DNA of 64,000 bases from Cryptomeria japonica (taxonomy: Eukaryota > Streptophyta > Pinopsida > Cupressales > Cupressaceae), in assembly GCF_030272615.1 (NCBI RefSeq), contig NW_026729149.1:108763-172762 (forward strand), in the 5' to 3' direction. The notes under the pieces are model-generated. The model was not told the DNA's origin and did not search any database. It saw only the letters and a program-made list of their open reading frames with translations. The translations under genes were made by a program, and so were the position numbers. This document shows, piece after piece, positions 1 through 11,389 of this stretch. The number at the start of each line of letters is the position of its first letter. Positions within the stretch are counted from its first letter, which is position 1.

Positions 1-1930
1 AGTAAGTAATTTTAAATAACATAAAATATAAATTAAATTAAAAAATTTAATATTATAATAATAATAAATTGTTTGATTTTCTATTCCAAATATGAGTTAC
101 TAGTTTATGTGGAGTATTGATGAAGTCAAGTATTGTCAATTTTGGAATATGAGTTAAGAGGGTGATTTTGAGGCTATAGAATATTATTTTTATTATTATT
201 TATGTAAATTTGAACTATCATAGTAATTACCTATGAGTGGGGCTCATAAATTAATGTTTAAAAAGTGTTTTAGAAACACCTAGAAGCTTGAGAAGTGTCA
301 TTGAAGATTAGTGATGAGTTTAATTAGAGAGAAATCTAACTTTGGAAGGGAGCCTTTCAAGTAAGAAAAGGGGTGTCACATAATAAATTTTCTCAAAAAA
401 GTAAGGATCTTTTAGAAGCCTTATTTGTTTTGATGAGATACTATCCTATTTTACTTTATTTATTCTTTTAGTCTTAAGAATCTTCTGGACATCTTAATTG
501 TTTTTATTTATATTTATGTAAAATTGAACTCCTATTGTAATAACCTATGAGCGGAGCTCTTATTTTATTGTGTAGAAAGTCTTTTACAAGTATCTAGATG
601 CGTAAAAAGTGTCTTAGAAGATTAGCGACAAGTTTCTATTGTGGCCTCTCTAACCCGTTATCGTTTATCGTTAGAGCAAGAATAGTTATACTAGATCTAG
701 TTGTCCCCCCTAAAATTCCAAGAGGTCTATTTTCCAGAGGTCTATTTTCCACTTGTTGCTGACCGGGTGAATGAAGGGACCCACACCTCAAGAATAAATC
801 TATAGTGATAGCCCCCTAACCGGGGATCCCACTATGGACAATTTCTTGGGGTGGGGGGATGATCATGATCCAGAGGGAAGGTTATGCTAGGTAACCTGAA
901 CATATGGTAAACCCTTTAATAGGGGGGCCCATTGGCGGATATGGGTCCCATTTCATACCATATCAAGTTATCTTCCCTGCCAAAAGTAGTGGTTAGAGTA
1001 GGGTGGGGTTGACTCCCTGCCCTATAGATAGTAGGGAAGTAGTAGAGTGCAAAGGTTTAAGAGACATAACTTTGAAAGCAACCTTTCCAATAAGAAAAAG
1101 GAGTGTCATATAATAAATTTACTAAAAATAGTAAGGATCTTTTAAAAGTCTTAGTTGTTTTTATGATATAATATCCTATCTTATCTTATTTATTTATTTA
1201 GTCCTAAGAATCTTATAGAAATCTTAGATGTCTAAAAATATATTTATCTCATATGTTATCTCATAATTTAAAATTCAAACATTTGTCACAATCTGTTTGA
1301 ATCCAATGTGTTATGTTACCCTATATGGTAAATATACCCTTATGAGAAAGGGCATCATATGGAATACATGTTGCATCCCCCTCTCTCTCTCATGGGTATG
1401 GAGATTTGTTGGAGTTGTATATTGGTGTGTAAAATATGAAAGTGGCTCCTAAATAAAAATTTAATATGTTTCCTATATCCTAGAGTATATAGTGGTAATC
1501 AAATTCAATAATTTTGAATAAAATAAAAATTAAACTACATTTATAAATTTAAATATTAAAATAATAAATTATCTTATTTTTTATATAAAATTTGAATTTC
1601 TAGTTTATGTGGAGTATTGATGAAGTCTTCTAATGTCAATTTTTGAGTTTGAGGTTAAGAGGGTGATTTTGAGGTTATACAGTATTATTTTTATTACTAT
1701 TTATTTGAAAATTAATAACTTTAGTAATAACCTTTGAGTGGACATCATATTTTAATGTATAAAAGTTGTTTTAAAAACATCTTGAGGTTTGAAAAGTTCC
1801 TTAGAATATTAGTGACAACTTAGCTTAGAGAGAAATCTAAATTTGGAATGCAACCTTTCAAATAAGAAAGGGGGTGTCACATAATAAATCTACTCAAAAT
1901 AGTAAGGATCTTCTAGAATTCCTTAAATAG
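1..1930. repeat. AT-rich DNA made of three diverged copies of a ~0.7-0.8-kb repeat
   Basis: Related blocks recur inside this stretch. A block around 60-480 aligns with 1,560-1,920 (shared phrases include GTTTATGTGGAGTATTGATG and a GGGTGTCACATAATAAAT-like string). A third, partial copy is split as 480-640 plus 1,063-1,230. The recurring AGTAAGGATCTT string occurs near 400, 1,130 and 1,900. No coding potential is visible. The middle copy is interrupted by a GC-richer insertion. I do not recognise the family. Confidence 0.6.
641..1062. mobile_element. GC-richer ~0.4-kb insertion of unknown class
   Basis: Compared with the sister repeat at 300-345, the sequence breaks after ...GATTAGCGACAAGTTTCTA and resumes at AAGAGACATAACTTTG. 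The roughly 420 bases between are distinctly richer in G and C than the surroundings and have homopolymer runs of G and C. A 15-base string AGAGGTCTATTTTCC is directly repeated near 720-750. No ORF, clear terminal inverted repeat or target duplication was found. It could be a fragment of a non-autonomous element or LTR. The same insertion is at about 50,894-51,315. Confidence 0.35.
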
Positions 1931-2569
1931 AACACATAATACCACTATCTCTTCATTGATAGAAAGAGAAAAAATATAAGGACGACTTGACACATAATGC
2001 AACATTCAAATATTCATCTGAGATGAATCTCTTAAGGCTAAACAAGAGTACATATTTCTTCACTAATTTCAAATATCACTCATTAATATTTGAGTTTCAC
2101 TATAATAGCATAGAGTAATTTCAAATCATAATAATATAGGCTAATGAAAGAAAGTAACAACAAATGACTCAAAACCCATATCTCAGAAATGAAATTACAA
2201 GAGCTAAAATCATGGATAGTGTAAAATACTCTCTTGCACATAGAATTTCAACATTTGCTTCAAATATTCAAAACAAATGAAAAAAGCAATTTAGGCATAG
2301 TCTGATATGTCTTCCTCTTTCATTGCATCCATTGAAATTAAAGTCGAAGAAATAGAAAAAATTCCATTAAAACATTAAATTCACATAGCCAACTACTAAT
2401 CCTTCATAATCTGAATCCCCTTTTACCAAAACATGAAAATACTTATAGAATCCAAAATCACAAATCCTAAAGCTTCCTAAAAACATAACCATTCTCACAC
2501 CTTAATTTATGGAAAGATCCCCCTAATTACTTCTGCACTCCCCTTCATTAATGGTCTCAGCCTCATCAT
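1931..2569. other. Non-coding AT-rich DNA, nothing recognised
   Basis: No ORF of substance, RNA gene or repeat internal to this stretch is apparent. It is copied at about 52,184-52,822. Confidence 0.5.
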
Positions 2570-3203
2570 TTTGAGGTATTACATTTAGAACCATTTCAAT
2601 ACTAGCATTTGGAAACATTTTAGCATCAATGTGGAGGTAGATATGGTAAATGGGCTGGACAGATTTGAACATATTTAAACAATTGTACTCTTTGCATGTA
2701 CATTTTATGTTTGCCACCATACTTAGAAATTCAATCATTAGAGTGCATTTTAAATATGTTAGGCAAGTGTTTTGGTTACATGGTTAATTGTTGAGCCATT
2801 GTGTCGTTTCAACTATGTATTTGTTTGGAGTGACATTAAGATTAGAGAACGAACAATACAGTTCATAGTGAATGAATCAGGGTTGATAACATTGTGAGAC
2901 AATCATCCTAAATTAGTGTTCATATACCCAAACAAATCTATTAGAAGAAGTATCATCATGTCAACTGTTTGAGCATACAGTTGCAATTGTATTTGTTTAA
3001 ATTTGATTGGTGACTAGCCTTAGACTACCATAGATAAGTTCAACATGATTTTTAAAAGTACTGAAGAAGATTTCATCATGTCTTGAACTCCGAGAACTAG
3101 GTTCTTGCAATTTTTGTATAGAAAATTCAAAAACTAATAATAAACAAATCAAATTAATTTCATGTCAATATAGTGCACAATTTTCAAGAAATTGGCCAAT
3201 GTC
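2570..3203 (-). repeat. Flank repeat adjoining the gypsy LTR (copy 1)
   Basis: A roughly 0.63-kb sequence found at five places: here, truncated at 16,882-17,353, inverted at 35,128-35,733, alone at 40,675-41,300, and at 52,823-53,456. In four of them it is followed directly by the gypsy LTR terminus after CCAATGTC; at 41,300 it is not. It contains on the minus strand a 71-codon ORF (2,523-2,738) whose core, including KMFPNASIEM, can be read in the other complete copies. That suggests an old exon or element ORF, but I do not recognise it and the copies contain frameshifts. Confidence 0.65.
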
Positions 3204-6200
3204 TGTAATACCCACCAACATACCCTAGAGACAACTACTAATCTAACTAACAAATAGAGATAAATTTTTTTAAGAACATCAACTAATGCAACATAAATAA
3301 CTATCATCACTCAAGATCATAGATTAACAACTACATGAACAAATACAACATTATGATCATAAGAAAATCCATAGCATTATAAATGCAAGGGAAAATAACA
3401 TCATAACCATTATCATCTCAAAACATACATATATCCATTCATTCTCTCCCCCAAGGTATCTTAATGCCACTAATTGCTAACATCATAACCTAACACATCC
3501 ATACCATGAAATCATTAACATCAATTTTATTTAAGTTCTACTCAAGTACTTTCTTCCTATCTTTAGATTATGAGCTATCAAATGCATTTATTCATAACGC
3601 TATTAAATTTCTAGGGTCATTTTAAACAACTAGATCAAATGTTCCTATCTCCTATCTTTATCCATTATTCACCTATTACATCATGAATCTATATACATAT
3701 ACCCTTTCATACATATGGAACTAGATTATTTCCTTAAGAAAGATTGTTGCACATCTCATCAAGATTACTATCCTTATGCATATGCAAGATTATAATAGCA
3801 AGCACTTATCTACTTCCAAATAGGATTCCAAGCTACTAAACAAATTCAAGAATCATATGATACTACAAGAATAAACATAATATACTTATTCAATCTCCTA
3901 ATTCAACATAGGATCTCATTCCTAACATTTGAACATTTCTACAATGTGAACCATATAATAATACATCATCTTAATCCATTACAAGTCATAGTCTCTACAT
4001 CATAAAGTCCTATTACATAATAGTGCATGGTACAAGTACACAGTCGCTTCTATTACATCATATCCTAATGCATAATAATACAAGTTTCATAGGTACATAT
4101 CCTTCTTTTACATTTACAAGTCATCATGATACAATGTTATCTGCAAGCATAGAAATAAACTCAACATAGTGAATAATCAGTGTCCATATAAATCTACAGC
4201 TATTCATTCATTTCTATATTCCAATGATAACTAACAATAAGGATTAACATATTTCAAGACAAGGCATACATGATTGTAAACATAGTCACTGGCACACACA
4301 AGATATACACAAGACAATCCAATCGTATCACTCAATCATTTATTTCCCCTCTAATCTAAAACCACATACACAATTGAATATCCATTTACATAACATTCTA
4401 GAATCAAACTACTACAAGTCCTAATACATATGTTCACGAGAAACTGATTACATAGTCTATTTTACTATTACATCTTTCTTGAGTTACAAACCACCTGATA
4501 TCTGTTCCCAACTACATAGATTATGCTTCAGAACCATCTACATGATGAGTTAATATAAATCCATGTCCACGCATGCAATCATCTAATGAATAACATCCCG
4601 ATGGAAGAAGGCATCAAACCACCTGACTATGTGGAACCATCCCCTGTGCTAGGAGATGCCATGGGTTTCCAACTAACACTTAAGACCTAGGCTAACACCT
4701 AAGAACCAAGGGACTAAACATGACAACCACAAAATAACAACGAAGAACAATGTATCAAATTAGCTCACAAGGCTAATAAAAAATCAATAAATCCCAAAGG
4801 CATAATCAACAGCAAAGGCATAATGATAACGTACACACTTAGGGAAGAGTGTCATCACATACTATCCTCACAAAGAAGGGGCCACACCACACCTTGATAG
4901 ACATGTGCAACCATCTCCACCTTGGAGACAATCAAGGGAGATCGATTTACCACTCCAATGGTCTTCGCAAGCTCATCCCAAGTCAACAGTAAGGGGCTAT
5001 GAGGTGGGGAACCAAAAAAAAAATATATTATCTTGTTTAAGTAAATTCTTATTTACCCAAACCCAATAATCAAATTATTAGTGAACTATCACTTGCAATT
5101 AAACATAAACTTTTCATGTGGTCCCATGACAGTTCCAGACCCTAAGCATCATCTCTAGGAATCTCTTCAAGCTTATTGCTCATGACCCCGATCCTACACA
5201 TGCAAGAACCCACTCACCCTAATCATGGACCAATACCTTAGGTTGAAATATGTATTAAAAGAACATCACAACAACATCATGAAGACTTAAACATAGTCAC
5301 AACATCATATCAAGATTTATATACCCAATTACAAGAAAGAGCCTTCACCAAAATAATACAACATTGAACCAAGGCATAAACATGAGTTCAAAGGATAATC
5401 CAAAACAAATTCCAATACTCAACAATGTGGCAATAACATCCGACTAGAGCTCTCATAAACATTCCTGAATATCGAGGTATTCTTCCTCTCATTGGAGCAA
5501 CTCAACGTGAACAATATCATCAATGGTAAGGCACAAATCCTCTTACTGGAGCACAAAAAAAAACATGTAATTAACACGATGACATCATAAAAACCTATGA
5601 GGAAATCAATGCGATCACAAATTCCCAAAATCAAACAAATCAATCACAATGACCAAAACTGATAAAACATGCACCCCAAAGCAATTCAGCACATCCAAAA
5701 CCTAAAATGACACATTTGGGAGATAAATTAGCTCTCCCATGACATATTTTGGCATTTTGGAGCTATACTTTTGTGTTTTGGTGCCAAACAATAGCGTTTT
5801 GGGTTCAAAGAGCAAAAACCAATGAAAACACACATTTTATGTAATGAAACTTGCCCAGATTGCACATAGGATTGGTTAATCACAAAAATGACTCTCCTAG
5901 GAGGTGTGGGAGGATAAAATAATTCCTTGAAAACATAAAACTTGTATTCACAAGTCATACAAATGGATTTTAACATCAAATCCCCGGACCTCCTTTACAC
6001 AGACTTGCATAGAAAGACACCAAGTTTACATAGAAACTCATGGACATGCAGTATATCATAATGGGAGATAAAATAAAAATAAAAAAGAATATTAAATCCC
6101 AAGAAGAATACAAGGAAGGGAATACATAAATTTAAAAATATAATATACAAAATAAACATCCCCAATAATAGATGACGAAAGGAGATCCCGAGAAACAAAA

Positions 6201-6802
6201 AAACATATCAAATTGCAGTAAAACACAAAATATTATGTTATTATATCTAAAATCAAACTATTTTAAATACATCCAATTTTAATCTAGAGGAATAAATCCT
6301 CACTTGCCGCATCACACAACTTATAGAGTTTTCTGAAAACCCTTACGAAACAATTTCCAACCTAGATACTAACTCCCAAAAACTCAACTCCAAAAGCTAT
6401 TACAAGTTTCCTCAAATGAGTCCTAAATAGCCTTCCACCATTTTGGAGCTGAAATTAAAATTTATAAATTACCAATTGGTGGACAAAGGCAAAAACATGA
6501 AATTGGAAATATGAAAATACAACCAGATTCGAAAATTAAAACTTTTCGAAAAATTGTCCGACTCCTGGCAGCCATAACTTTTCATATGGGAATCGGAATT
6601 ACGAACTGTTTGAAGCATCAGAAATATCTCTGAGTGTAGATTATGCTTAGAGTTTTCTCTGTTGATTCCCACCATTTTTCGTGCCCGTTCAACATAGTTT
6701 AATGCCTCAAATTTGACTTGGAAGAATTTTTTTCAATTTTTTAGGAAGCTGAAACTTGAATAACATTCAAACAGTTAATGATTTTAATTTGATTCTTTCG
6801 CA
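3204..6802 (-). repeat. Long LTR (~3.6 kb) of Ty3/gypsy chromovirus, copy 1
   Basis: On the plus strand the left terminus is TGTAATACCC directly after the flank CCAATGTC; read in the element's sense this is the 3' end of the 3' LTR (..GGGTATTACA). The other edge is put where a purine-rich run (GGAGGAAAAAAAAAGAAC in sense) precedes the sequence that in copy 2 and the inverted copy reads TGTGAAAGAATC; that edge is tentative because no second LTR of this element is in the window. Small ORFs in this stretch are not conserved as protein and look non-coding. Confidence 0.5.
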
Positions 6803-6949
6803 AAGTTCTTTTTTTTTCCTCCTTAAGATTCTTGCAAATTTTGGGCTCCATCCACCTTCAAATAAAAACTTGCTATTTTTGGCTGTCGGCTAGAAAAAGC
6901 AACTTGTCAATTTTGAGAGTTGAAATCTCTTATTCATCTAAGAGGGTAT

Positions 6950-9900
6950 CTAGAAATACAAAAAAATTAAAAGAAAACTTAAAAAAAAGAAATATTTTTG
7001 TGTGATATAGGATTGGCCATACACCATTGCATGCTCCTGCATCAGACACCTTGGGTAGATTGAGAAGTGACCGCATAATGTCTTAGCTGATTGAGGACAA
7101 CCCAGATGATCAACCTCTTCCTTGGAAAACCATGAAGAATATTCAATAGGTCTTTCCATCCATTTCAATAGATACTCCTCATACTACCTATTTCTAGTAC
7201 TCCTCCTCATGCGACTATCCAGAATTGCTTTGATCTCCTCCTTCTCTGAAGTAGGTGCAAGTATTTTGTATTGTACTATTGTTGGCTCCTCCTTTGTGCT
7301 ACCTTCATGATATTTTGTTATATCTGAAATGTTGAACATAGAGTAAATATTAATTTCTTCTAGCAACTCTACCTCATATGTGTTTCAAGATTCATGCTTC
7401 TTCAAGATTTTGCAGGGACCAAACTTCTTCATCTTCAGCTTATTGTATGTCCCCACTGGAAACCTTCCTTTCCTCAAATGAACCATCACCTCATCATATA
7501 GCTAAAACTCCTTATACCTCCTTTTTTGATCTACCTTAACCTTATACTGCAGATTTATCACATTGATGTGCTTCTTCACCTCTTCATGCATATTATTGGT
7601 GTGTTTTGCAAATTCATCGGCTCCGACACTTGTATCCATCACATAGTCCATCTTCCTCAATTCTAGAGCGGTCCTTGGATTGCCTCCATACAAAATTTGG
7701 AATGGTGATCTACTAGTTCTCCTATTGACAGAATGGGTGTAAGAAAATTCTTCCTGTCATAAGATCAGATCCAATCCCTCGGGTTTGTCTCCTACCAAGA
7801 ATCTCAGTAGGTTACCTAGACTCCTATTCACCACTTAAGTATACCCATCGGTTTGTAGAAGGTGTGCAAAACTGAACTTCAATTATCTCTTTAATTTTTT
7901 TCAAAAGGTACTCCAAAAGTATCCAACAAATTTGGTATCAGGATTTGAAACAAATACTTTTTGGTAAACCATGCAGTCTTACCACCTCCCTAAAGAACAA
8001 ATCAACAATGTGGACAACATCATGGGTCTTCCAACATGGGATGAAATGTGTCATCTTTGAAAACCTATCAACTACCACAAATATTGAATCATTCCCTCTT
8101 TGAGTCCTTGGTAAATGAAGAACAAAATGCATACATATATCTTCCCATCGCCTCTCAATTACAGGTAATGGCTTATATAGCCCTGTATTCTGGCTTAATT
8201 ATTTTGCCCTCTAGCACACTCTACAACTATGAAAAAATTTCTTCACATCCTATGATAATTGAGGATAATAATAATTCTCACTAATAATGGCAATGGTCTT
8301 ATCCTAACCAATGTATCCTACCATTCCTCCACTGTGCTTCTGTTTGAGAAAATTCTTCCTCATAGAGCTCCTAGGAGCGCACAACTGGCCTCCCTTGAAC
8401 ACCATACCATCCTGGATTATGAAATCCAACAACCTGTCCAAAGTAACAAGCTCGTCCTATCCAAAGTAACAAGCTCCTTGCAATATTTTCAAGCCTCTAC
8501 AAAAACTCCACCCATTTCAAATGTCTATGATTCAATATTCCCTGACTATTCAAGAACTGCAATGCTTGATGATTAGTATACAAAACAAATTCCTTTGGCA
8601 ATAGGTAGTGTCTCCATTTATTTAATTCTTAAACTATTGCATAAAATTCTTGATCATAAACATAATATTTCTTCTTTGCATCATTTAGTTTTTCTCTAAA
8701 ATAAGAAATGGGCCTACCTTCCTATCTCAAAACAACTCCAATGGCATTACCGCTAGCATTACAATCCACCTGAAACACCTTATTGAAATCTGGAAAGAAT
8801 AAAATAGGTTGCTACATCAACTTCTTCTTCAACATATTAAAACTATTTTCCACCCCATACTCCACATGAATTCTTTCTTATTCCCTCTAATTGTTTTAGT
8901 CAGGGGTGCACAAATGCTACTAAAGTTTCTAATGAGCTTCCTTTAAAAACTTGGTGAGCCATGGAAAGATCTCAACCCAGTAATAGTCCTTGGGGTAGTC
9001 AATTCCATAATAGCCTTCACCTTCTCTGGGTGCATCTTAAGACCTTCTCCCTAGACAACAAACCTCAAGTACTCTAACTCCTTCACATAAGTACACTTCT
9101 TCAAATTAATCAGCAATTTCTCCCCTCTCAGCTTCTCAAAAACTCTATGAATATCCATCAAATTCTCCTCCAATGTCTTACTGAAAATCAAAATATCATC
9201 AAGGTACACAATAAAAAACTTACAAAAAAATTCCTGCAATACCTCGTTCATGAGCTGCATGAATTTTCTCGATGCATTGGTTAGCCCAAAAGGCATGACT
9301 AACAACTTATACAAGCTTTATTTAGTTTTGAAGGTGGTCTTCCACTTGTCCCCCTCTCTAATGTTGATTTTGTGATATCCACTCTTAAGATCAATCTTTG
9401 TGAAGTACTCCGCTCCACTCAAGCAGTCCATAACATCATCTATCATTGGCAGGGGAAATCTGTACTTGATTGTTATCTTGTTTATGGCCCTAGAGTCTGT
9501 ACACATCCTCCATTCTCCATTTTTGTTTGTTGTGCAGGTACTACACATGGACTCAGGCTATTTTAGATAAATCCTTTTTTGAACAACTCTTGAACCTATC
9601 AGTTCAACTCTTTATTTAATGTTGGAGTCATTCTATGGGCTGCCTTACTTAGAAAACTAGCTCCAACCTAGAAACACGATATCTTGAAGCTCATTCAAAA
9701 CATTAAAAACTTGTATAGGCACCTCTTCATTATCTTCTTTATCCACTCTCAAAATTAAAGAAAAATACACAGGTTCGTGTTTCATACCTTCCAAAAATTT
9801 TCTCATCGAGAAAACATATTTTGGCATTACTACATATCTTTTCTTCCATCTCCTTTAGAGGCTTGAGATTATGGTGAACTCCTTCCTTTGTTAGGGTATA

Positions 9901-10044
9901 GGTATTTAGACGACCATCATGTAAAACATGCCTATCAAACATTCATGGCCTCCCTAACAACATGTGTCATGCATCTATGGGTATGATGTCACTGAGTACC
10001 TCATCAAAATATCTAACAATCTTGAATTTTACCAAGCAGTGCTC
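6950..10044 (-). pseudogene. Ty3/gypsy chromovirus pol, decayed, copy 1
   Basis: Read from 10,044 downwards. A protease C-terminal part comes first, with an LLGRP motif at about 9,940-9,960 followed at once by a stop where W is expected, and another stop in place of the usual Cys of DACH. Reverse transcriptase lies at about 9,550-9,000, with the [27 protein letters not shown] and YLDDILIF motifs; the last carries the catalytic Asp pair. RNase H is at about 8,980-8,500, integrase core at about 8,400-7,700, and integrase tail plus a chromodomain-like end at 7,370-6,950 (YSSWFSKEEVDHLG). The first catalytic Asp of integrase is His here (MHFVLHLP; copy 2 has MDF). Multiple stops and frameshifts and a 155-bp deletion near 8,500 make it non-functional. 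Upstream gag is absent because a copia-type element is inserted at 10,045. Confidence 0.9.
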
Positions 10045-11252
10045 TATTAGAATAAATCGGTGACTGAGAGGGGTGTGTATCAGTCAAAACAATTTATACA
10101 CAATTCAAACATTCAAACAAACTAGTCTTCAACTATCCTTCCAAATTAACTTAAACATTGCATAAATCATGAAAGAAAATAAAATAAAAGAAAAGAGATT
10201 TGCATGCACAAATAAGTATCACATAACACTAGCAATTATACGTGGAAATCCTCGGTTAGAGGAAGAAAACCACGGTGAGGATAACCCACAATCTCTTTTA
10301 CTGTAGTGAAAAAGAGTGCCCTGTTAAGAGATTACAACCAGTTCTTTCAGAGAATATCACCCTGTTAGAAGGGACTCGTGTCCAGTTAAGAATACCTTAG
10401 AACCTGTTAAAGGTCACCTTCCTAGAGGATTTTATAACTTCATATCTGAAGTGACTCGATTAAAAGATTTTACATAAAGAATCGGTTAAGGTTCACCCTG
10501 TTAAGGGATTTACAATACTACAATTGTTAGAAGACAACAAAGATGATTGATCTATTTGATGACACTACCTCTATCTCATAGATCCACTTTGCATGCTTTT
10601 TTCTTCTGATCTGTGTCGGCTTCACCGATTCATACCTCTATCTGCTTCACTCTATTCTGCTCCCCGTGTTTACATTAACACAAATCTTTTTCACATTTAC
10701 AACAATAAAATCAAAATGAATGATGTGTATATATTACCATTAATTCTAGTGCCAACTTTCCCTCCAGAAATCTGTTATCGTGCCTCGAATTTCTCTCCAA
10801 AAATAATTCTAGGAAAATGGTCAGGACAACCATTCATGCTGATAAGCTTGCCAGTTGAAAAGGGAAGATTATCGGTTCAATTGGATGTTATCTAGATGTT
10901 TCTACGGTTGTTATTTGAACTCTTGTATTCCCAATTGTTGCTTATGTACCAGTCGAGTTCTGCCTAACCGGTTACCTCTTGTATATTGGTCTACTCACTT
11001 CTTAATTGGTTACCTCCTATATATTGGTCTACTCACTGCTTAGTCGGTTAACCCTTGTATACCGGTCTAGTCACTACTTATTTGGTTAACCCCTATATAG
11101 CGGTCTAGTCACTGCCAATAGAGATAAGGACTCTTGTTCTTCACCAGTTACCCTTTACTCCTTTATTGATGGATTGTGGAGACTTAGAAGATGATTTTGC
11201 CAACAATGAAAACCATTTCACCGGTCATACAAAATGCATCGTAATGCCAACA
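10045..11252 (-). repeat. 3' LTR of nested copia-type (Sirevirus-like) element, copy 1
   Basis: The LTR is 1,208 bp, the same length as its counterpart at 24,313-25,520. In sense orientation it starts TGTTGGCATT directly after the polypurine tract and ends ..CTAACA in copy 2 (mutated to CTAATA here). It contains the phrase GAGGGG-TGTATCAGTC near the sense 3' end, several short CTGTTAA-based repeats at 10,318-10,510, and four 38-bp tandem repeats at 10,970-11,121. It interrupts the gypsy protease region, so this element is younger than the gypsy insertion. Confidence 0.8.
10970..11121. repeat. Four 38-bp tandem repeats inside the copia-type LTR
   Basis: Units begin at 10,970, 11,008, 11,046 and 11,084, each starting GGTTA and containing a GGTCTA-(C/G)TCACT core. 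The spacing is exactly 38 bases and the last unit is incomplete. The same array is at 25,238-25,389 and about 61,222-61,373, so it predates the block duplications. Regularly spaced LTR repeats are often promoter or enhancer modules; that role is inferred. Confidence 0.85.
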
Positions 11253-11265
11253 AACTCCCCCTTTG
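11253..11265 (-). promoter_or_regulatory. Polypurine tract of the copia-type element
   Basis: Sense sequence CAAAGGGGGAGTT abuts the LTR start TGTTGGCA. This is the expected plus-strand primer position for a copia element read on the minus strand and fixes its orientation and the LTR edge. Confidence 0.75.
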
Positions 11266-11389
11266 GCATTGTTGGAAATTACTACAAAGTAGTCATGTAT
11301 GTGTCGGTTCTTACCCTTGTTTCATATACCTCATGTATATATATAAACTCCCCCTATTGACATCAATGACAAATAATATACAAAAGGAT

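Noticed and set aside
5419-6675. Several 60-90-codon minus-strand ORFs inside the gypsy LTR, repeated in copies 2 and 3
   Set aside because: They recur only because the DNA is duplicated; they are hydrophobic, lack motifs and are disrupted in the inverted copy.
8048-8576. Plus-strand ORFs of 78 and 105 codons
   Set aside because: They lie opposite the integrase and RNase H coding strand, whose motifs are recognisable; they are shadows.
10593-10895. 100-codon plus-strand ORF
   Set aside because: Falls wholly inside the copia-type LTR and has no recognisable domain.
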